Below, piece after piece: positions 21,835 through 33,589 of a stretch of 64,000 nt of DNA. The notes under the pieces are model-generated. The model was not told the DNA's origin and made no database searches. It worked only from the letters and a program-made list of their open reading frames with translations. Source of the DNA: Isoetes taiwanensis (taxonomy: Eukaryota; Streptophyta; Lycopodiopsida; Isoetales; Isoetaceae). Each line of letters starts with the position of its first letter. Within the stretch, counting starts at the first letter, position 1. The stretch is from assembly GCA_021234155.1 (NCBI GenBank), contig JAJEKV010000017.1:3696792-3760791 (forward strand), written 5' to 3'. The position numbers and the translations under genes are program-made.

Positions 21835-23583
21835 TTCTATTGTTTCAAAACAATTCTATTTTTAGACATTCTAGAAGATTCTAGGACATTCTAGAAGGTT
21901 CTAGAAGATTATAATACATTCCAGAACGTTCTAGAGCCATCTAGAACATCCTAGGACATGCTAGAGCATCCTTGGATTGTTTACAAAGTTCCATAAAACT
22001 TTCTATTTTTAGACATTCTAGAAGATTCTAGGACATTTTAGAAGATTATAGAACATTCCAGAGCTATCTAGAACATCCTAGAGCATCCTTGCATTGCTTG
22101 CAAAGTTCGACAAAATCTTTCTATTTTTAGACATTCTAGAAGATTCCAGAACATTCTATGACATTCTAGAAGTTTCTAGAAAATTCCAGACCTATCTAGA
22201 AAAAAAAACTCTATTTTCAGAATAGGTGCTTACCTGCGCTATTTAGAAGCTTCAACGCTAACATCAAATTGAAGTGTCCATCTTCATGCCAATTACCTCC
22301 TTATATACTAAAAAAAGGGTCTCTTTTTGCTATGAATGCATGTGGGATATTTGTGCAAACCCTAAGTGCATGGCCCCTTATATGCTGGAAAAGGAGTCTC
22401 TTTTCTGCAAGGATGCATGTGGGATATATGTGCAACATCTTAGAATGATCACCCTTAACTATATTTGAGCCTTGATTTTTATTAAAAAGTAATGCTTGGC
22501 CTTGTGGTAACGGTGGAATATTTTTATTGCAATGATGATCGGGGTTCAAGTCCTGCACAAAACATAAAAAGTGTTCAAAAAAGGAACCTTACAAACCAGT
22601 TTCAAAAAAATTCTATTTTTAGGCATTCTAGAAGATTCTAGATTCTAGAACATTCTAGAAGGTTCTAGAAGAGTGTAGGACATTCTAGAACGTTCTGGAG
22701 CATTTAGAACATCCTAGAACATCCTAGGGCATCCTTGAATTGTTTACAAAGTTCCACAAAACTTTCTATCTTTAGACATTCTAGAAGATGATGTGCTTGC
22801 TCAGGAGCACCTGAAACATTCTAGAACATTCTATTATGAGTTCTTGCAAACTTTTAGAAAATTCCAGAACATTCTATTTTGAGCATTGCAAAGTTTCAAA
22901 AAACCTTCTATTCTTATACATTCTAGAAGATTCTAGAACATTCCAGGACATTCTAGAAGTTTTGTTTTTAGACATTCTAGAAGAACTTTCTATTTTTAGA
23001 CGTGGTAGTTTCTATTTTTAGACTGGTGCTTACCCATAACCATCTGGAACACTTCAAAACATTCTATTTTGAGCATTTGCAAAGTTTCAAAAAACTTTCT
23101 ATTTTTAGACATCCTAAAAGATTCCAGACATTCCATGACATTCTAGAAGTCTCTAGAAGATTCTAGACCAACCTAGACTATCCTGGACTTACCCGTGAGC
23201 ATCTGAAACACTTTAGAACATTCTATTTTGAGCATTTGCAATGTTTCAAAAAACTTTCTATATTTAGACATTCTAGAAGATTCTAGGACATTTCAGGACA
23301 TTCTAGAAGATTATAGAACATTCTAGAGCTATCTAGAACATCCTACAGCATCCTTGAATTATTTGCAAAGATCCACAAACCTTTCTATTTTTAGGCATTG
23401 TAGAAAATTCCAGGACATTCCATGACGTTCTATAAGTTTCTAGAAGAGCCTAGGACACTCCAGAACATTCTATTTTGAGCATTTGCAAAGTTTCAAAATC
23501 TTTCTATTTTTAGACATTCTAGAAGTTTCTAGAAGAGCCTAGGATACTCCAGAACATTCTATTTTGAACATTCGCAAAGTTTC
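21835..23583 (-). repeat. TTCTAGAA-rich minisatellite with heat-shock-element motifs, right arm
   Basis: Reverse-oriented counterpart of the left array, extended by about 520 bp beyond the mirror point. It contains six contiguous perfect HSE pentamers at 22643-22670 (TTC-GAA-TTC-GAA-TTC-GAA with two-base gaps). Its outer end abuts Helitron copy 3 at about 23583. Confidence 0.75.
22497..22543 (+). repeat. tRNA-derived SINE-like head, right-arm copy
   Basis: TGGCCTTGTGG (22497-22507) and GGTTCAAGTCC (22533-22543) repeat the A and B boxes seen at 7553-7500 in the left arm, in mirror orientation. Confidence 0.45.
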
Positions 23584-26081
23584 ATACTATGAGAGTTAGT
23601 AATGCGCCAAAATGCACTTTGAACTCAAAAACAACAACCTGTGAACAACATGGGATGTGTGATGCATTTTGTAACCATATGTCCTCCACATTGCTTCTGG
23701 TGCAGAGATGTATCTCGTGTCAAGAAACTCTTGTATTTCATCCCAATTGTATGTGGCCTGTGTGCTCGTCTCTGGATGTGTTGTTAACTTAATGCTCGCT
23801 CGATCATGACCTTTATGGACGTACTTGAAAATGTATTTTATGCTCCCAACACTGAAACATTGCTCCACATTTATATGGCACACATATATGGCACACATAC
23901 TTCTTTGTGAGGTAAGCATTGTATGGGACAACCATGCTGTTGTCTATCATCCTGTTGCCTTGTTCATATTGGACACTGGGGCGTCTTCTATAATCGGGGT
24001 ACCCATTCTCTTTGATTGAGGTGTTTTCAGTAAATGCTTTTGGAAAACCTTTAGAACATTCCATTCTTTTAGTCTTTTCATTTAGTTTCATGCACCTCGA
24101 GCTACACGGTCCATGCACCATGAATCTTTTCACAATTTCATTTCATGCAATTCAGGGTCCTCCAATGGGTCTGTAATTTAGGATTTATTTAAATGATGAC
24201 ATCAGAAGTCAGATAATAATGTGATGTACATACCTGGTATTTCTGCGCTGGTGATTTTATCGATATCATCGCTATCGCGTATTTTGTCTGCCTGTTCCAG
24301 TATCAGTAGCATATGACAGTGTGGTAGACCTCGCTTTTGGTACTCAATTGTATATGTATACGCTTAAACTTTTCCAAAAATATCTCTTTCTAAAATGTCA
24401 TGGAAAATTGCCATTAATTTCGTGTGATATACACGGGCGACCACGTCTGGTCTATCCTCGGGTGATTGGCCCGCCTCTAAGTTATTTATGGTCTATCCTC
24501 GGGTGATTGGCCCGCCTGACCTATTTGTTGCATGTGCACGTAACAAATAGGTCAGGCTTTCCAAATCTCTTTATCAAGGCTATAAAATCTTGATAGTTTT
24601 GTTCCATGGCACGTGTACCGCCAATAAACGACGACGGTAAGATGACCAATCTTCCAGCACTCAACCCTTGCGTCTCTGCCTCATGGTTGACGTAATCGAT
24701 CAAGCCTTCGTACATTTCAGCCCACAATTTCTTTTGGTTGAGGCGGTAGAAGTTTAAGGTGTTGGCCTTTATCCTTGTTTAAGCATCAACTATGAATTGT
24801 TGTGTTAATCTTCCCCCGCTCAATAGAGGGTTGAAAGCAAACTTAAGGCCATCGTTGCCTTTTGTATTCATTCGCGCGCTTAGTCTATATAAGTAGTATT
24901 GAAGCATAGTTACATTTTGTCTCGTTCGGCTCGATGAACCCTCTACTTGGTTTCTCATATTCATCTGCCACCCCTTGTCGCCAGAGGGTATTAACAGTGG
25001 GTAGGTAAGAGCATCAATGTATGGGTCGGTAATGACGACACTCCTTAGCCCGCCGGCTTTTTGATGGATGCATATGTCTCTATTAAAAGGTGGTTCCCCA
25101 TCCGGATTTATAAATATTACAGCAATCTCATTGACGAATGCAGGATTGTATCTTCTCAAGTCTAGCCTTGTTCTGTCATCGTTGAAATACATCCTTACTT
25201 CTGCGTGCTCATTCAGTCGACGTGCACTGTCTTCTACCTCGTGCATCATGTGTAAAGCTTGTGCAAATGGGTTTACGTTCCTTATTTCTAAATCAAGCTG
25301 CTTCATAAGTTCCTTGTCGCAGTCTATATTGTGCACATTTCGCATGCGTTCCTCGTTTGCATATTCCATGTCCAGAATGTATAACTGGGCATATTTTGGC
25401 GGCACATTATCACCGGGATGAGCAGGCCCAGATCTATGGTAGACTTGACCGTGGATTTTAAAGAAGTATGGCCCTGGAGTTTTCAATTCCTGTATGTCTG
25501 CTCCGAATGACACAAACGCCAATGCATTATTGTAAATCCTGATGTGGCACTTGAACTCTTTGCTCTTTGGGTGATCGCCAATGAGCAAGTGGTATAGTAG
25601 TGGGGGCATCGTTCTCAATGGAGGGAGCGTAATTTTGCCATCATGGCAACACTTCGTATCATCGTGTTTAAATGTTAGTGCATCGCAATACTTGCACTCT
25701 TGGTCTAGTTCTCCACAGTGATGAGGCTTGACATCGATTGAATGGCCAGTCCGAGCTATTCTGTAGGTTGAAGGGTTATCGGGGTATGCACGTCTTTGTT
25801 GAGCCTCTATAGCTAGCCTCTCAACATGTTGGTCTTCTGTCTCGGCCTGTTGTGTCAAAAACCTGTTCGTGGCTGGGCCAACCTGCCAGCACGTGCCTCC
25901 TCTATCTCTTTATTCTTTATTTGCGCCCTTCTGTTTCTCTGTACTTTATTCTTTATTCTTGTCGCTCGTCTGGCGTCTCTGTTGCATGTAGCCTCTCTCT
26001 TCTATTTTGATATCTTTCTCTATCTCGGGCACGCCTAGCTTCCTTCTCATCTGATGCTTGTCCTTGTTGACTGTGCGACAT
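23584..26081 (-). pseudogene. Helitron copy 3, N-terminal and Rep half, cut within intron 2
   Basis: A more divergent copy reading leftwards. It starts at ATG 26081 (MSHSQQGQASDEKEARRARD) and holds an intact 359-codon frame (25858-24779) with the complete zinc-binding region: HHCGELDQECKYCDALTF, then DTKCCHDGKITLPPLR. Rep-core motifs follow in broken frames (FVTCTCN near 24530, a GLPHCH-type motif near 24330). Intron 1 is present. The last piece (23931-23584) reads HVNVEQCFSVGSIKYIFKYV-like sequence, AMWRTYGYKMHHTSHVVHR, then enters intron 2 and is cut by the HSE array of copy 2. Its helicase half is not in the window. A frame break and a short local duplication lie near 24490-24515. Confidence 0.82.
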
Positions 26082-26280
26082 TGTTTTACTTTGCGCCTTT
26101 GCTCTCAACAATCTTTGTACGAACAATGTCTAGAAGCAAGGTTAAAAGAGTAGCTTTAGAACAATGACTATCTATGCATGAGCATCCAGAATATCGCGGG
26201 AACAATGAGCATCTATGTGTCAATATTCAAAATATTGTTGCAGGAATCTTCTAAATTGAGGTCCTTATTTGTGAGCATCT

Positions 26281-26455
26281 AGAACCCTCTATAGGGTAGG
26301 ATGCCTCTCCTCATGGCATTTACATAATACATAGGGATTGTATGTTAGCTCATTTAGAACCCTTTATAGGGTAGGATGCCTCTCCTCATGGCATTTACAT
26401 AGTACATAGGGATTGTATGTTAGCTCATCTAAGGGATTGTATGTTAGCTCATTTA
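26281..26455. repeat. 75-bp tandem duplication
   Basis: Two units of exactly 75 bp (26281-26355 and 26356-26430), each starting AGAACCCT and ending TAGCTCATTT or similar, differ at only a few bases. A partial third unit (AAGGGATTGTATGTTAGCTC) follows to about 26455. Confidence 0.8.
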
Positions 26456-27652
26456 GTCTACATATGAAGTTGCTTTTACATTATAAATGCTCAATTAATA
26501 TGTGCATTTCATTGTACTGGGGGCAATTGTATATTAATAAAGGACTGCATTGACACGGCGAGGCAACTGTTAAAAGGCGGTCCCGTGTTTCCATAAACCC
26601 TATAAAAGCCTCATCTACCATAAGTGGCTACGTTGGGGCCCTTGAATGTCCTTAATTTCAAAATTAATAGTCAAATGGTTTTTTGGAGGTTTTACTCGAT
26701 GGTGGGACGTGTCAAAACATTGAAGATTGTGGAAATTTCAAAATTTTATGGATGACAAAGAGAAGTGGACCCGTATGATGTTTTTGGTAAGTCCCTAGTG
26801 ATTGAAGGTGTGTTTGATCCATAGGGCTGGTATAACGTTTTACTTTCATGTTTACATATTTTAATGTATTTTGGATTTTGATTTTGGTCTTATGAATGTT
26901 ACGTGTTTATGTCCCAAATTTGTTCGCTCGCTCACTCACGCATCTTTATTTTTTTAGTGGAACGTTATCACAATGGATTAGTGATACAATGAGGACTCTT
27001 TGATTTTTGAGGTACATTTAAGGTGGTAAAATATATATGACAGTGGAATATTGAAATTCAATTGCAACTGAGACGCTTAATTTTGCATTTATGTATATCT
27101 GCAGATCAGGGCTCCATTGAATTGAATTCGGGATCCGAAGAACAATAATAGAATATGTCAAGCAAGAGGCTGGCTTTCAAGCTCCCTGTTCAATCATATA
27201 ACTTTCGAGCCAATCCCAGGCTGATCACTGTGTACGGCCATAAAAGTGAGCCTGCTGATTTTATGGTAGAGTCTGCCAGAGAGAAAGAAGCTAAGACTAT
27301 TGAGTGTTTTCTTCACATTGCCTTCAAGCTACTTTGCTTGCCAGAGAAGGGAAGGACATAGAAGGGAAGGGGCAAACACAGAAGCGAAGGAGCATAGAAA
27401 TTTGCAACAAATTCCACTTCACAGCTGTAACTTGATCCAAAGGAGAGCAAATACTCCAAACCGAGCAGCTTTACTAAAAGAAATCCCTCTAGGGTTGCTT
27501 TCAAAAAACATACAGAGTGCCTCTGCATACACTAAGCCAAATCGAGATATCTAAAGACTCAAATGGGAAAACCTAAACCTTGAGAATTTAATACGATGCT
27601 CTGAAACAACAGATTCTTCACAGCTTTTCTATTAATCATAACAAAAATCGAT
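26456..27652. other. Mostly unassigned sequence
   Basis: No gene recognised. A 68-codon plus-strand frame (27155-27361, starting MSSKRLAFKLPVQSYNFRA) has no family match that I know. On the minus strand this stretch could hold untranslated or intron sequence of the heat-shock-promoter transcript that starts near 28.0 kb. Confidence 0.35.
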
Positions 27653-27919
27653 TCAAACACTACCTATAGCAACTACCTGGGTGTTTGTCTCCTTTATTAG
27701 ACGGCGCTTCACAGAGGCAGTTTCAAATTTGTGGGCGTGATAGGGTAGAACAAAACCCCTGGCTCCAATAAGGTACGCACAGAGCTCCGTTGTTTGGCCA
27801 GCAAACAGCTCTTTGCCGTATCTTGCTGCTGCTGCCTCCAGATCTGAAGACGAATTTGCACGCAGATGGCTACGGCAAATTATGCACTGTGACTATGGTG
27901 GATTAGGGGCAGCTGCCAT
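27653..27919 (-). pseudogene. Unrecognised reading frame behind a heat-shock-type promoter
   Basis: The first ATG after the promoter (27919, context CACCATGG) gives MAAAPNPP and then TAG (27895-27893). The same frame is then open for 79 codons to a TGA at 27655-27653: CIICRSHLRANSSSDLEAAA, RYGKELFAGQTTELCAYL, then IGARGFVLPYHAHKFE and VKRRLIKETNTQ. The composition looks coding. A CAG/GTAGTT donor-like site at 27677/27676 could end an exon there. I do not recognise the family. It could be a gene fragment with one nonsense change, or an exon whose true start lies elsewhere. Confidence 0.35.
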
Positions 27920-28013
27920 GGTGCTTGAATCAGATCCGATTCCTGGGGTAAAAATCACACAAAATCGTCTAATACCGTTTCTTTGAGCCGGAAGCAACGG
28001 CCGCCCCGCTGCT

Positions 28014-28100
28014 CTCTTTTATACCCAGAGATGAAGCCATCTAGAACATTCCCAAGCAGTATTGAAGCTTCTAGAGATTCCAGAGTGCTTTCTAGAAAGC
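28014..28100 (-). promoter_or_regulatory. Compact heat-shock-type promoter (HSEs plus TATA box)
   Basis: On the minus strand GGGTATAAAAG (around 28026-28015) is a strong TATA box. Directly upstream (28044-28097) are GAA-TTC (28044-28051), GAA-TTC-GAg (28064-28076) and TTC-GAA (28090-28097) HSE modules with two-base gaps. The tight spacing of HSEs and TATA is typical of plant heat-shock genes. The transcript would run leftwards through the frame at 27919-27653. Confidence 0.6.
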
Positions 28101-28199
28101 CATCGATTCTTCTAACTGTTCACGTGTCTACATATGGGGACCTGACGGCCAAGATGATTCCGCGTGGCATATCCTGGACCGTCTGATACGGGTGGAACT

Positions 28200-29040
28200 A
28201 CAGACAGACAACATTTTTTTATTATATAGGAGGATTGGTTTTACTCTGAATTCCTATTTTCAAGGAGATAAAGCTTTTGTGGTCAGGCAAAGCATTACTC
28301 CCATGCTACGAAAAAATTGGGATGCTGTGGTCGGCTTTTTTCTGAAGCATATATAACTATTCTATTGTTAACAGAATTGTATGGAATGCGTACAGATAAA
28401 AAATATCAAATCAAATTATTGTTTGCTGCGCATTTGAAATTCGAGGAAAAGATAGCTGGAATATTAACTTATTGATGCTTATCCATCTAGGCAGCATCAG
28501 ATGAGTCAAGCCTAGTGCAATCCCAAGACACTTTTACGCTGTTACCCTAACAGCAGATGTAGAGATTGGTTTTTTCAACTACATCTTTTTTTGCTACAGT
28601 TTGAATTGAGAAACTTCACTTCAAAATGCCCTTCATAGTAGTGGGTTTAGAACTGATACCAAGTTGGTAAAGAGAAATGTTCGCGGCGGCCTTGGCCGCC
28701 GCGATAAATTTCTTGTAACTATAATTTGGAAGTGAAGAAAGAAGCTAAAAATATTGATCAAATTGAAGGACTTGGAAAGGCACTTTTTATGAATTGCACA
28801 TACATGTAAAAATCTATTAAATTTTATGAAGTGCATGGATGATTTTTGCAAATATACACTCATGTCATATATTAAATCTTAATTTATTTGATGAATAACA
28901 TTTATTGGACTCCAAACCTTTACAAGAAGATTTGTACATTTTAATTTATGCTCCACCAACGACGTATTCCAATACTATGATGGATATATTAATTTTGAAA
29001 GAGAATTTATGAACATATTGTTGAACACTTGTCAATGTTT
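28200..29040. other. Intergenic DNA, no gene seen
   Basis: AT-rich. The retrotransposon's coding similarity fades out at about 29040. No 3' LTR matching the 5' LTR at 37449-39049 is visible here. Confidence 0.5.
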
Positions 29041-29077
29041 GTGAGTTGCAGCTTAGGACTTTCATCTTAGTCATGTC

Positions 29078-31190
29078 TCAGAAAGTTTTAGTGATTCCTG
29101 TATACATGATTGCAATGATAGGATGCATTCGGTACATTTGTTGAGAGACTTCAACTTTTGACACAGGATTGTGCCACGTGTCAGGTGTCATACATTGATA
29201 TCCATAATTTATCATAAACGGGGACATCTGTGATGATTCTTGCTTGGTACTATTGTGTGCAAATTCTACCAAGTATATGTAGTCCTCCCATTTCGTCTGT
29301 TTATTCCACACGTAATGTCTCAACATATCTTCCAAAATTCTGTTTGTTCTTTCTGTTTGCCCATCTGTTTGAGGGTGATAAGCTGTACTCATACAAAGCT
29401 TTGTTCCGATGGTTCCAAAGAAGTCCTTCCAAAATGCACTTATAAATTTCGGATCTCTATCCGATATTATTCCTCTTGGCATGCCATGAAGTCTGAAAAT
29501 TTCTTTAGTGAAGAGCAAGGCTGTGTCCAGGGCAGTGTCTATTGTTCTACATGGCAAGAAATGTGCCATCTTTGAAAGTTTATCGATCACTACCATGAGT
29601 GCGTCATGCCCCCTTGATGTTCTTGGAAGGCCCGTGATGAAATCCATACTCACTATTTCCCACTTGGCATCTGGAACTGCTAATGGCTCTAGGGCTCCAG
29701 GAATGCGAAGTTGTTCGGCCTTGGTTTGTTGACATAATTGACATTGCCGAATGTATTTGGCAATGTCCTTCTTCATACCTGGCCAGAAGTAACTACTTCT
29801 TATCTTGAAGTAAGTTTTCATAAAGCCTGCATGACCTGCAATCGGGCTATTGTGAGTATCATTGAGAATCAATTTTCTCACTCCTGATGCTTCTGGGACA
29901 CACAACTTGTCCTTATGATAAAGAAGCTTGCCTTCCTTCTTATAATTCTTAAAAAGTTCCCTTTCTTTGTTTGTTCTTGCTTCCTTGCAAAGACTTGCCC
30001 AAACCTGTTGGAACTCCACACTAGAGGGTATTGCCTCCTCAATTTTCTTGCCGAATTCACTTGATAAAGTTGATATGGCATTGCAGTGTGTTCTTGTGAC
30101 TATTGGCCTGCGAAAGAGAGCATCAGCAACTACATTCAATTTGCCAGGCTTATAGACTATATCAAAGTCGTATTCTTCTAAAAACTCCATTCACCTTCTT
30201 TGTCTCAAATTTAGAAGTGGTTGTGTGAATATGTATTGCAAACTCTGATGATCTGTGTCTAATTGAAACTTCTTTCCTAACAAGTAATGTCTCCAAATGC
30301 GTAGTGCCCTCACTACTGCCAATAGTTCTTGATCATGAGTCGGATATCGTTGTTCTGCTTCATTCATTTTCTTTGAATCATATGCAACTACCCTTCCTTC
30401 CTGCATAAGTACCCCGCCTGTGGCAATCATGCTTGCATCGGTTGCTACAAGTTTATCTTTTTCGGGGTCAGGTAAGGTTAGAACTGGAGCTGTTGTCAAG
30501 GCTTCTTTGAGCTTATCAAAAGAAACTTGTACTCCTTGCATCCAATTGTCCATCCAGTTCTTTACTTTCTGTTGCTTTGTGAGGTCTGTCAAAGGAGCTG
30601 CCCACTTAGCAAAGTCCTTTACAAATTTTCTGTAGTATCCTGCAAGACCCAGGAAACTTCTTACTTCAGGAACGTTTCTTGGTGCTGGCCAATCAATGAT
30701 GGCTTCTATCTTTGCAGGATCTGTTGCATACAATATGCCCCAAGTAATCAACTTTGGGGGTGGCAAAGTGACACTTGGAAAATTTGGCAAATAGCTTATG
30801 CCTTCTTAGTTTCTGTAAGGCTTTTCTTAGATGGTGATCATGTTCTTCGATTGACTTACTATAAATGAGGATGTCGTCGAAGAACACTATTATAAAATCA
30901 TCCAAGAACTCTCTGAAAATATCATTCATCAACCTCATGAATGTTGCTGGTGCATTTGATAGGCCAAAGGGCATAACTGTAAATTCATAATGACCATAGC
31001 GTGTTCTGAAAGCTGTTTTATGAACATCTTCTTCTTTTATTCTTATTTGGTGGTATCCTGACCTTAAGTCGATTTTGGAGAATATCTTTGCCCCTTGAAG
31101 TTGATCCATTAGATCATCTGCCCTTGGTAATGCGTATTTATTCTTTACCGTTTGTTTATTGAGTTGCCGGTATACACATTCTTAGACTTC
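29078..31190 (-). pseudogene. Reverse transcriptase, RNase H and integrase part of pol
   Basis: Three open pieces. 31109-30693 gives the reverse transcriptase palm: [30 protein letters not shown] and the catalytic [10 protein letters not shown]. 30790-30191 gives the connection and RNase H ([27 protein letters not shown]). 30190-29078 gives integrase: zinc-binding HNSPIAGHAG with CQLCQQTK, then the catalytic triad in MDFITGLP, ISDRDPKF and TERTNRILED. Breaks: a frameshift with the preceding frame near 31183, a frameshift near 30735, TGA at 30190-30188 where RQRRW is usual, and an early stop after MYTGITKTF at 29078. The enzyme cannot be made intact. Confidence 0.93.
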
Positions 31191-32598
31191 CATCTTTCTT
31201 CTTCACGAAGAGAATAGGTGCCCCAAAGGGTGATACACTTGGTCTTATAAAACCAATTTCCAACAACTCCTTCAACTGCTTCTTGAGCTCTCCAAGTTCC
31301 GGTGTGCTCATCCTGTAGGGAGCCTTGCTGGTAGGCTTAGCATCTGGTGCTAGAGTAACCTCACATTCCACATCTCTATAGGGTGGTAGTTCTCGGATGT
31401 CATCCGGAAAAACATCATAAAATTCTATTATGATTTTAGCAATAGGCTTAGGCAATTTATCTATGCTTCCCCCCTGCTTTTTATTCTTACTATCAGGTTG
31501 AATTGCTTCTAGCCTAAGGATATATTCAATCTCCTTCTTTAAATTGTATTTATTCAACTGGCTGAAAGTTATACACTGCATTACTGAAGGAATTTCCTTA
31601 CCTCTGATCACTATTCGTTTGCCGTCTGGTGCGGTGATTGCTATTTCTTTATTGTCGCAGTCAATGATTGCCTTAGCTGGTTTGAGGAATTCCATTCCAA
31701 CTATCAAGTCATACTTACCAATATCTATTACCTCAGCTCCCATGGTGAACTTAATTCCGGTCAATCCGACGTCAAAGTTAACTCTTCTTCTCTTTGTATG
31801 TCGAATTGCCCCATTTGCCATGCTGACTGGTCTGGGTTTAGATTTCAGAGTCTTTGACTTTAATAATGCTGCCAGTCTAGGAGATGCAAAATTCTGTGAA
31901 CTACCTGTGTCTATTAGGATTACATACGGTTTATCATCTATTATAGCATCAGCTGAGATGACTGTGGACTGACTTTCAACATTACCAGTCTCAATTGCTG
32001 CACAAATCTTACACTCACCATCTATGTAATCTTGGGCTTCCTCCTGATCATTATCTTCATCTTCTTCAGTAGGTGATTCCCATCCATCTAGCTCTGCCAA
32101 AGCTGCCTGCATGACGAAAGGACATGTATGTGTTCTGTGGCCCGGCTGGAAACATCTGAAACAGAGTTGTTTCTTGATGCATTCATCCCTCTTTTCTTTT
32201 GGAATGCTGTCTAGGAAGCTTTTGATTGACCTGCCAGATGAAGACCCTTGAGCTGACTGGTTTCTGTATGGTCCCTTCCTGTCATTCTTCCCTTGAAACT
32301 GCTGGTTAGCAGGTTGATTTCCCTGCTGCCTTGGAGTGTATGGAGCTATTGACTTGTCCTTTGAATAGTTGCTCTGCTTTGGCCCAGGTGTTTGTGGAGT
32401 TTCTTCCAAACTTAAGGCTTTATCTTCAGCTTCCCCAACTGTTTTTGGGTTTATGGCCCGCACAAGTCTCTTGATGTTGGGGTTTAGTCCCTCAATGTAT
32501 CCATCTACGGCTTGCCTTTCTGTTATTGTTGGCACATTTAATCGTAGCCTCATGAACTCTTCTGTATATTTGGCTACGGTTAAGTTTCCTTGATCCAA
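31156..32598 (-). pseudogene. Gag C-terminus, zinc knuckle, protease and start of reverse transcriptase
   Basis: An open frame of 480 codons. LDQGNLTVAKYTEEFMRL continues the capsid domain. A CCHC zinc knuckle, CFRCFQPGHRTHTC, binds nucleic acid. The aspartic protease active site is LIDTGSSQNF. The N-terminal reverse transcriptase motif [19 protein letters not shown] follows, and then the frame is lost at CIPATQ-stop (31156). It is joined to the upstream gag frame by a one-base frame change at about 32600. In Ty3 elements this polyprotein forms the particle and is cut by its own protease. Confidence 0.92.
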
Positions 32599-33373
32599 CC
32601 TATAAAATTATTGAATCTGCCTGCTTGTATGTGCTTGCGAAATGCTTTACTGAAAGTTTTGAACTTACAATTGTTTCTTTTCAGTTTATTAGATTTGACA
32701 TATCCCTTCCACCATATTCTGGCTGGACCATTCAAATTTGCTGTTGTTACTTTTCCTATGTCCTTATCCTTCATCCCATAGGAGTTGCCAAATTCTTCCA
32801 TCTCGTCAAGCCATGCTTCTGCTTCCATGCCAGATCTGTCCTTTCCAGAGAACTGCCCCAGTTTCCTTGTTTTCCAGACATTGCTCATAGCAATATCTAT
32901 TTTCTTCTGGTAATCTTCCGCTCGACGTACTGTTCCTCCTCTTCGATGTCTGTTCCTATCATTGGAACTATCAGACTCAGTGTCGGAGTTACTGTCACTA
33001 GCTGTACCTGATGTGGTGTTGTCTGCACTTGAGCTTGAAGTAGTTACACTTCTCCTATGTCTTTTCTTTCTCTTTTTCTCCTTTGGAACTTCCGGTGGTG
33101 GATTCTGCCCTTGGTGAACTTGTTGATCAACTTCTGGGACTTGTGGTGGTAGAGGTGCACACTCCTGATTTTGCATCAGTGGTGTTGCCCAGTTGACTAT
33201 CCGTGTCATTTGATTTCTCATGCGTACTAATCGTCGGTTTATAGCTTCGGGTGACATATCATCCTCGACTGCTTCATCATTGTCATGGCCGAATAAGTTT
33301 CTTGGCAACCAGTTTCGTTGTCGGTTTTGAAATTCTTGTTCCTGAGGAACCAAGCCGAATGTTCCTGCTGCAA
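32580..33373 (-). CDS. Gag N-terminal half (capsid region)
   Basis: An open frame from about 33373 downwards with no ATG at its beginning; the first Met is at 33257 (MSPEAINRRLVRMRNQM). It contains a Lys/Arg-rich run (KEKKRKKRHRRSV), a Ser/Asp-rich linker, and the retrotransposon gag core: WLDEMEEFGNSYGM and RIWWKGYVKS. The frame begins just after TTGCAG, a plausible splice acceptor, and the 210 bp before it (33374-33589) are very AT-rich like an intron, so gag may be expressed from a spliced RNA. The donor was not found. A frameshift near 32600 disconnects it from the rest of gag-pol. Confidence 0.75.
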
Positions 33374-33589
33374 GATTTTATCAAATTACATTGTTTATGC
33401 AATATTCCTTGGTATTATGATATTGTTATCTTATTTCAATTAAACCATAAAAGATTATAAAATAGAAAATGATTTATATGATCATAAGATAACTTTTCTA
33501 TTCAAAATGGGTACATAAAATTATAATATTATCCTTAGGAGGTAAATACTTGACATAATTTTAAGAAAGCTAAACATGAAATTGATAAT
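33374..33589 (-). other. AT-rich gap between accessory gene and gag
   Basis: Strongly AT-rich with a TTGCAG acceptor-like right end on the minus strand. It is likely an intron or a decayed spacer of the retrotransposon. Confidence 0.4.

Larger units (their letters stand above)
15871..23060 (-). mobile_element. Helitron copy 2, right arm of the inverted repeat
   Basis: The mirror copy of 6971-14250. From the inner end outwards it has GC-rich hairpin repeats (15871-16035), the shared tail, the helicase half (16358-18490), the Rep half (18560-20440), an inverted internal segment (20438-20563), the N-terminal leader (to 21493), and the HSE minisatellite (21835 onwards). Coding similarity to copy 1 is high: long stretches of the helicase differ at scattered residues only. 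The HSE array continues beyond the end of the inverted match, to about 23583. Confidence 0.8.

Noticed and set aside
28200-29040. 3' LTR of the retrotransposon
   Set aside because: No sequence matching the TGTGACG...CGTCACA LTR was found; the element fades out at about 29040.
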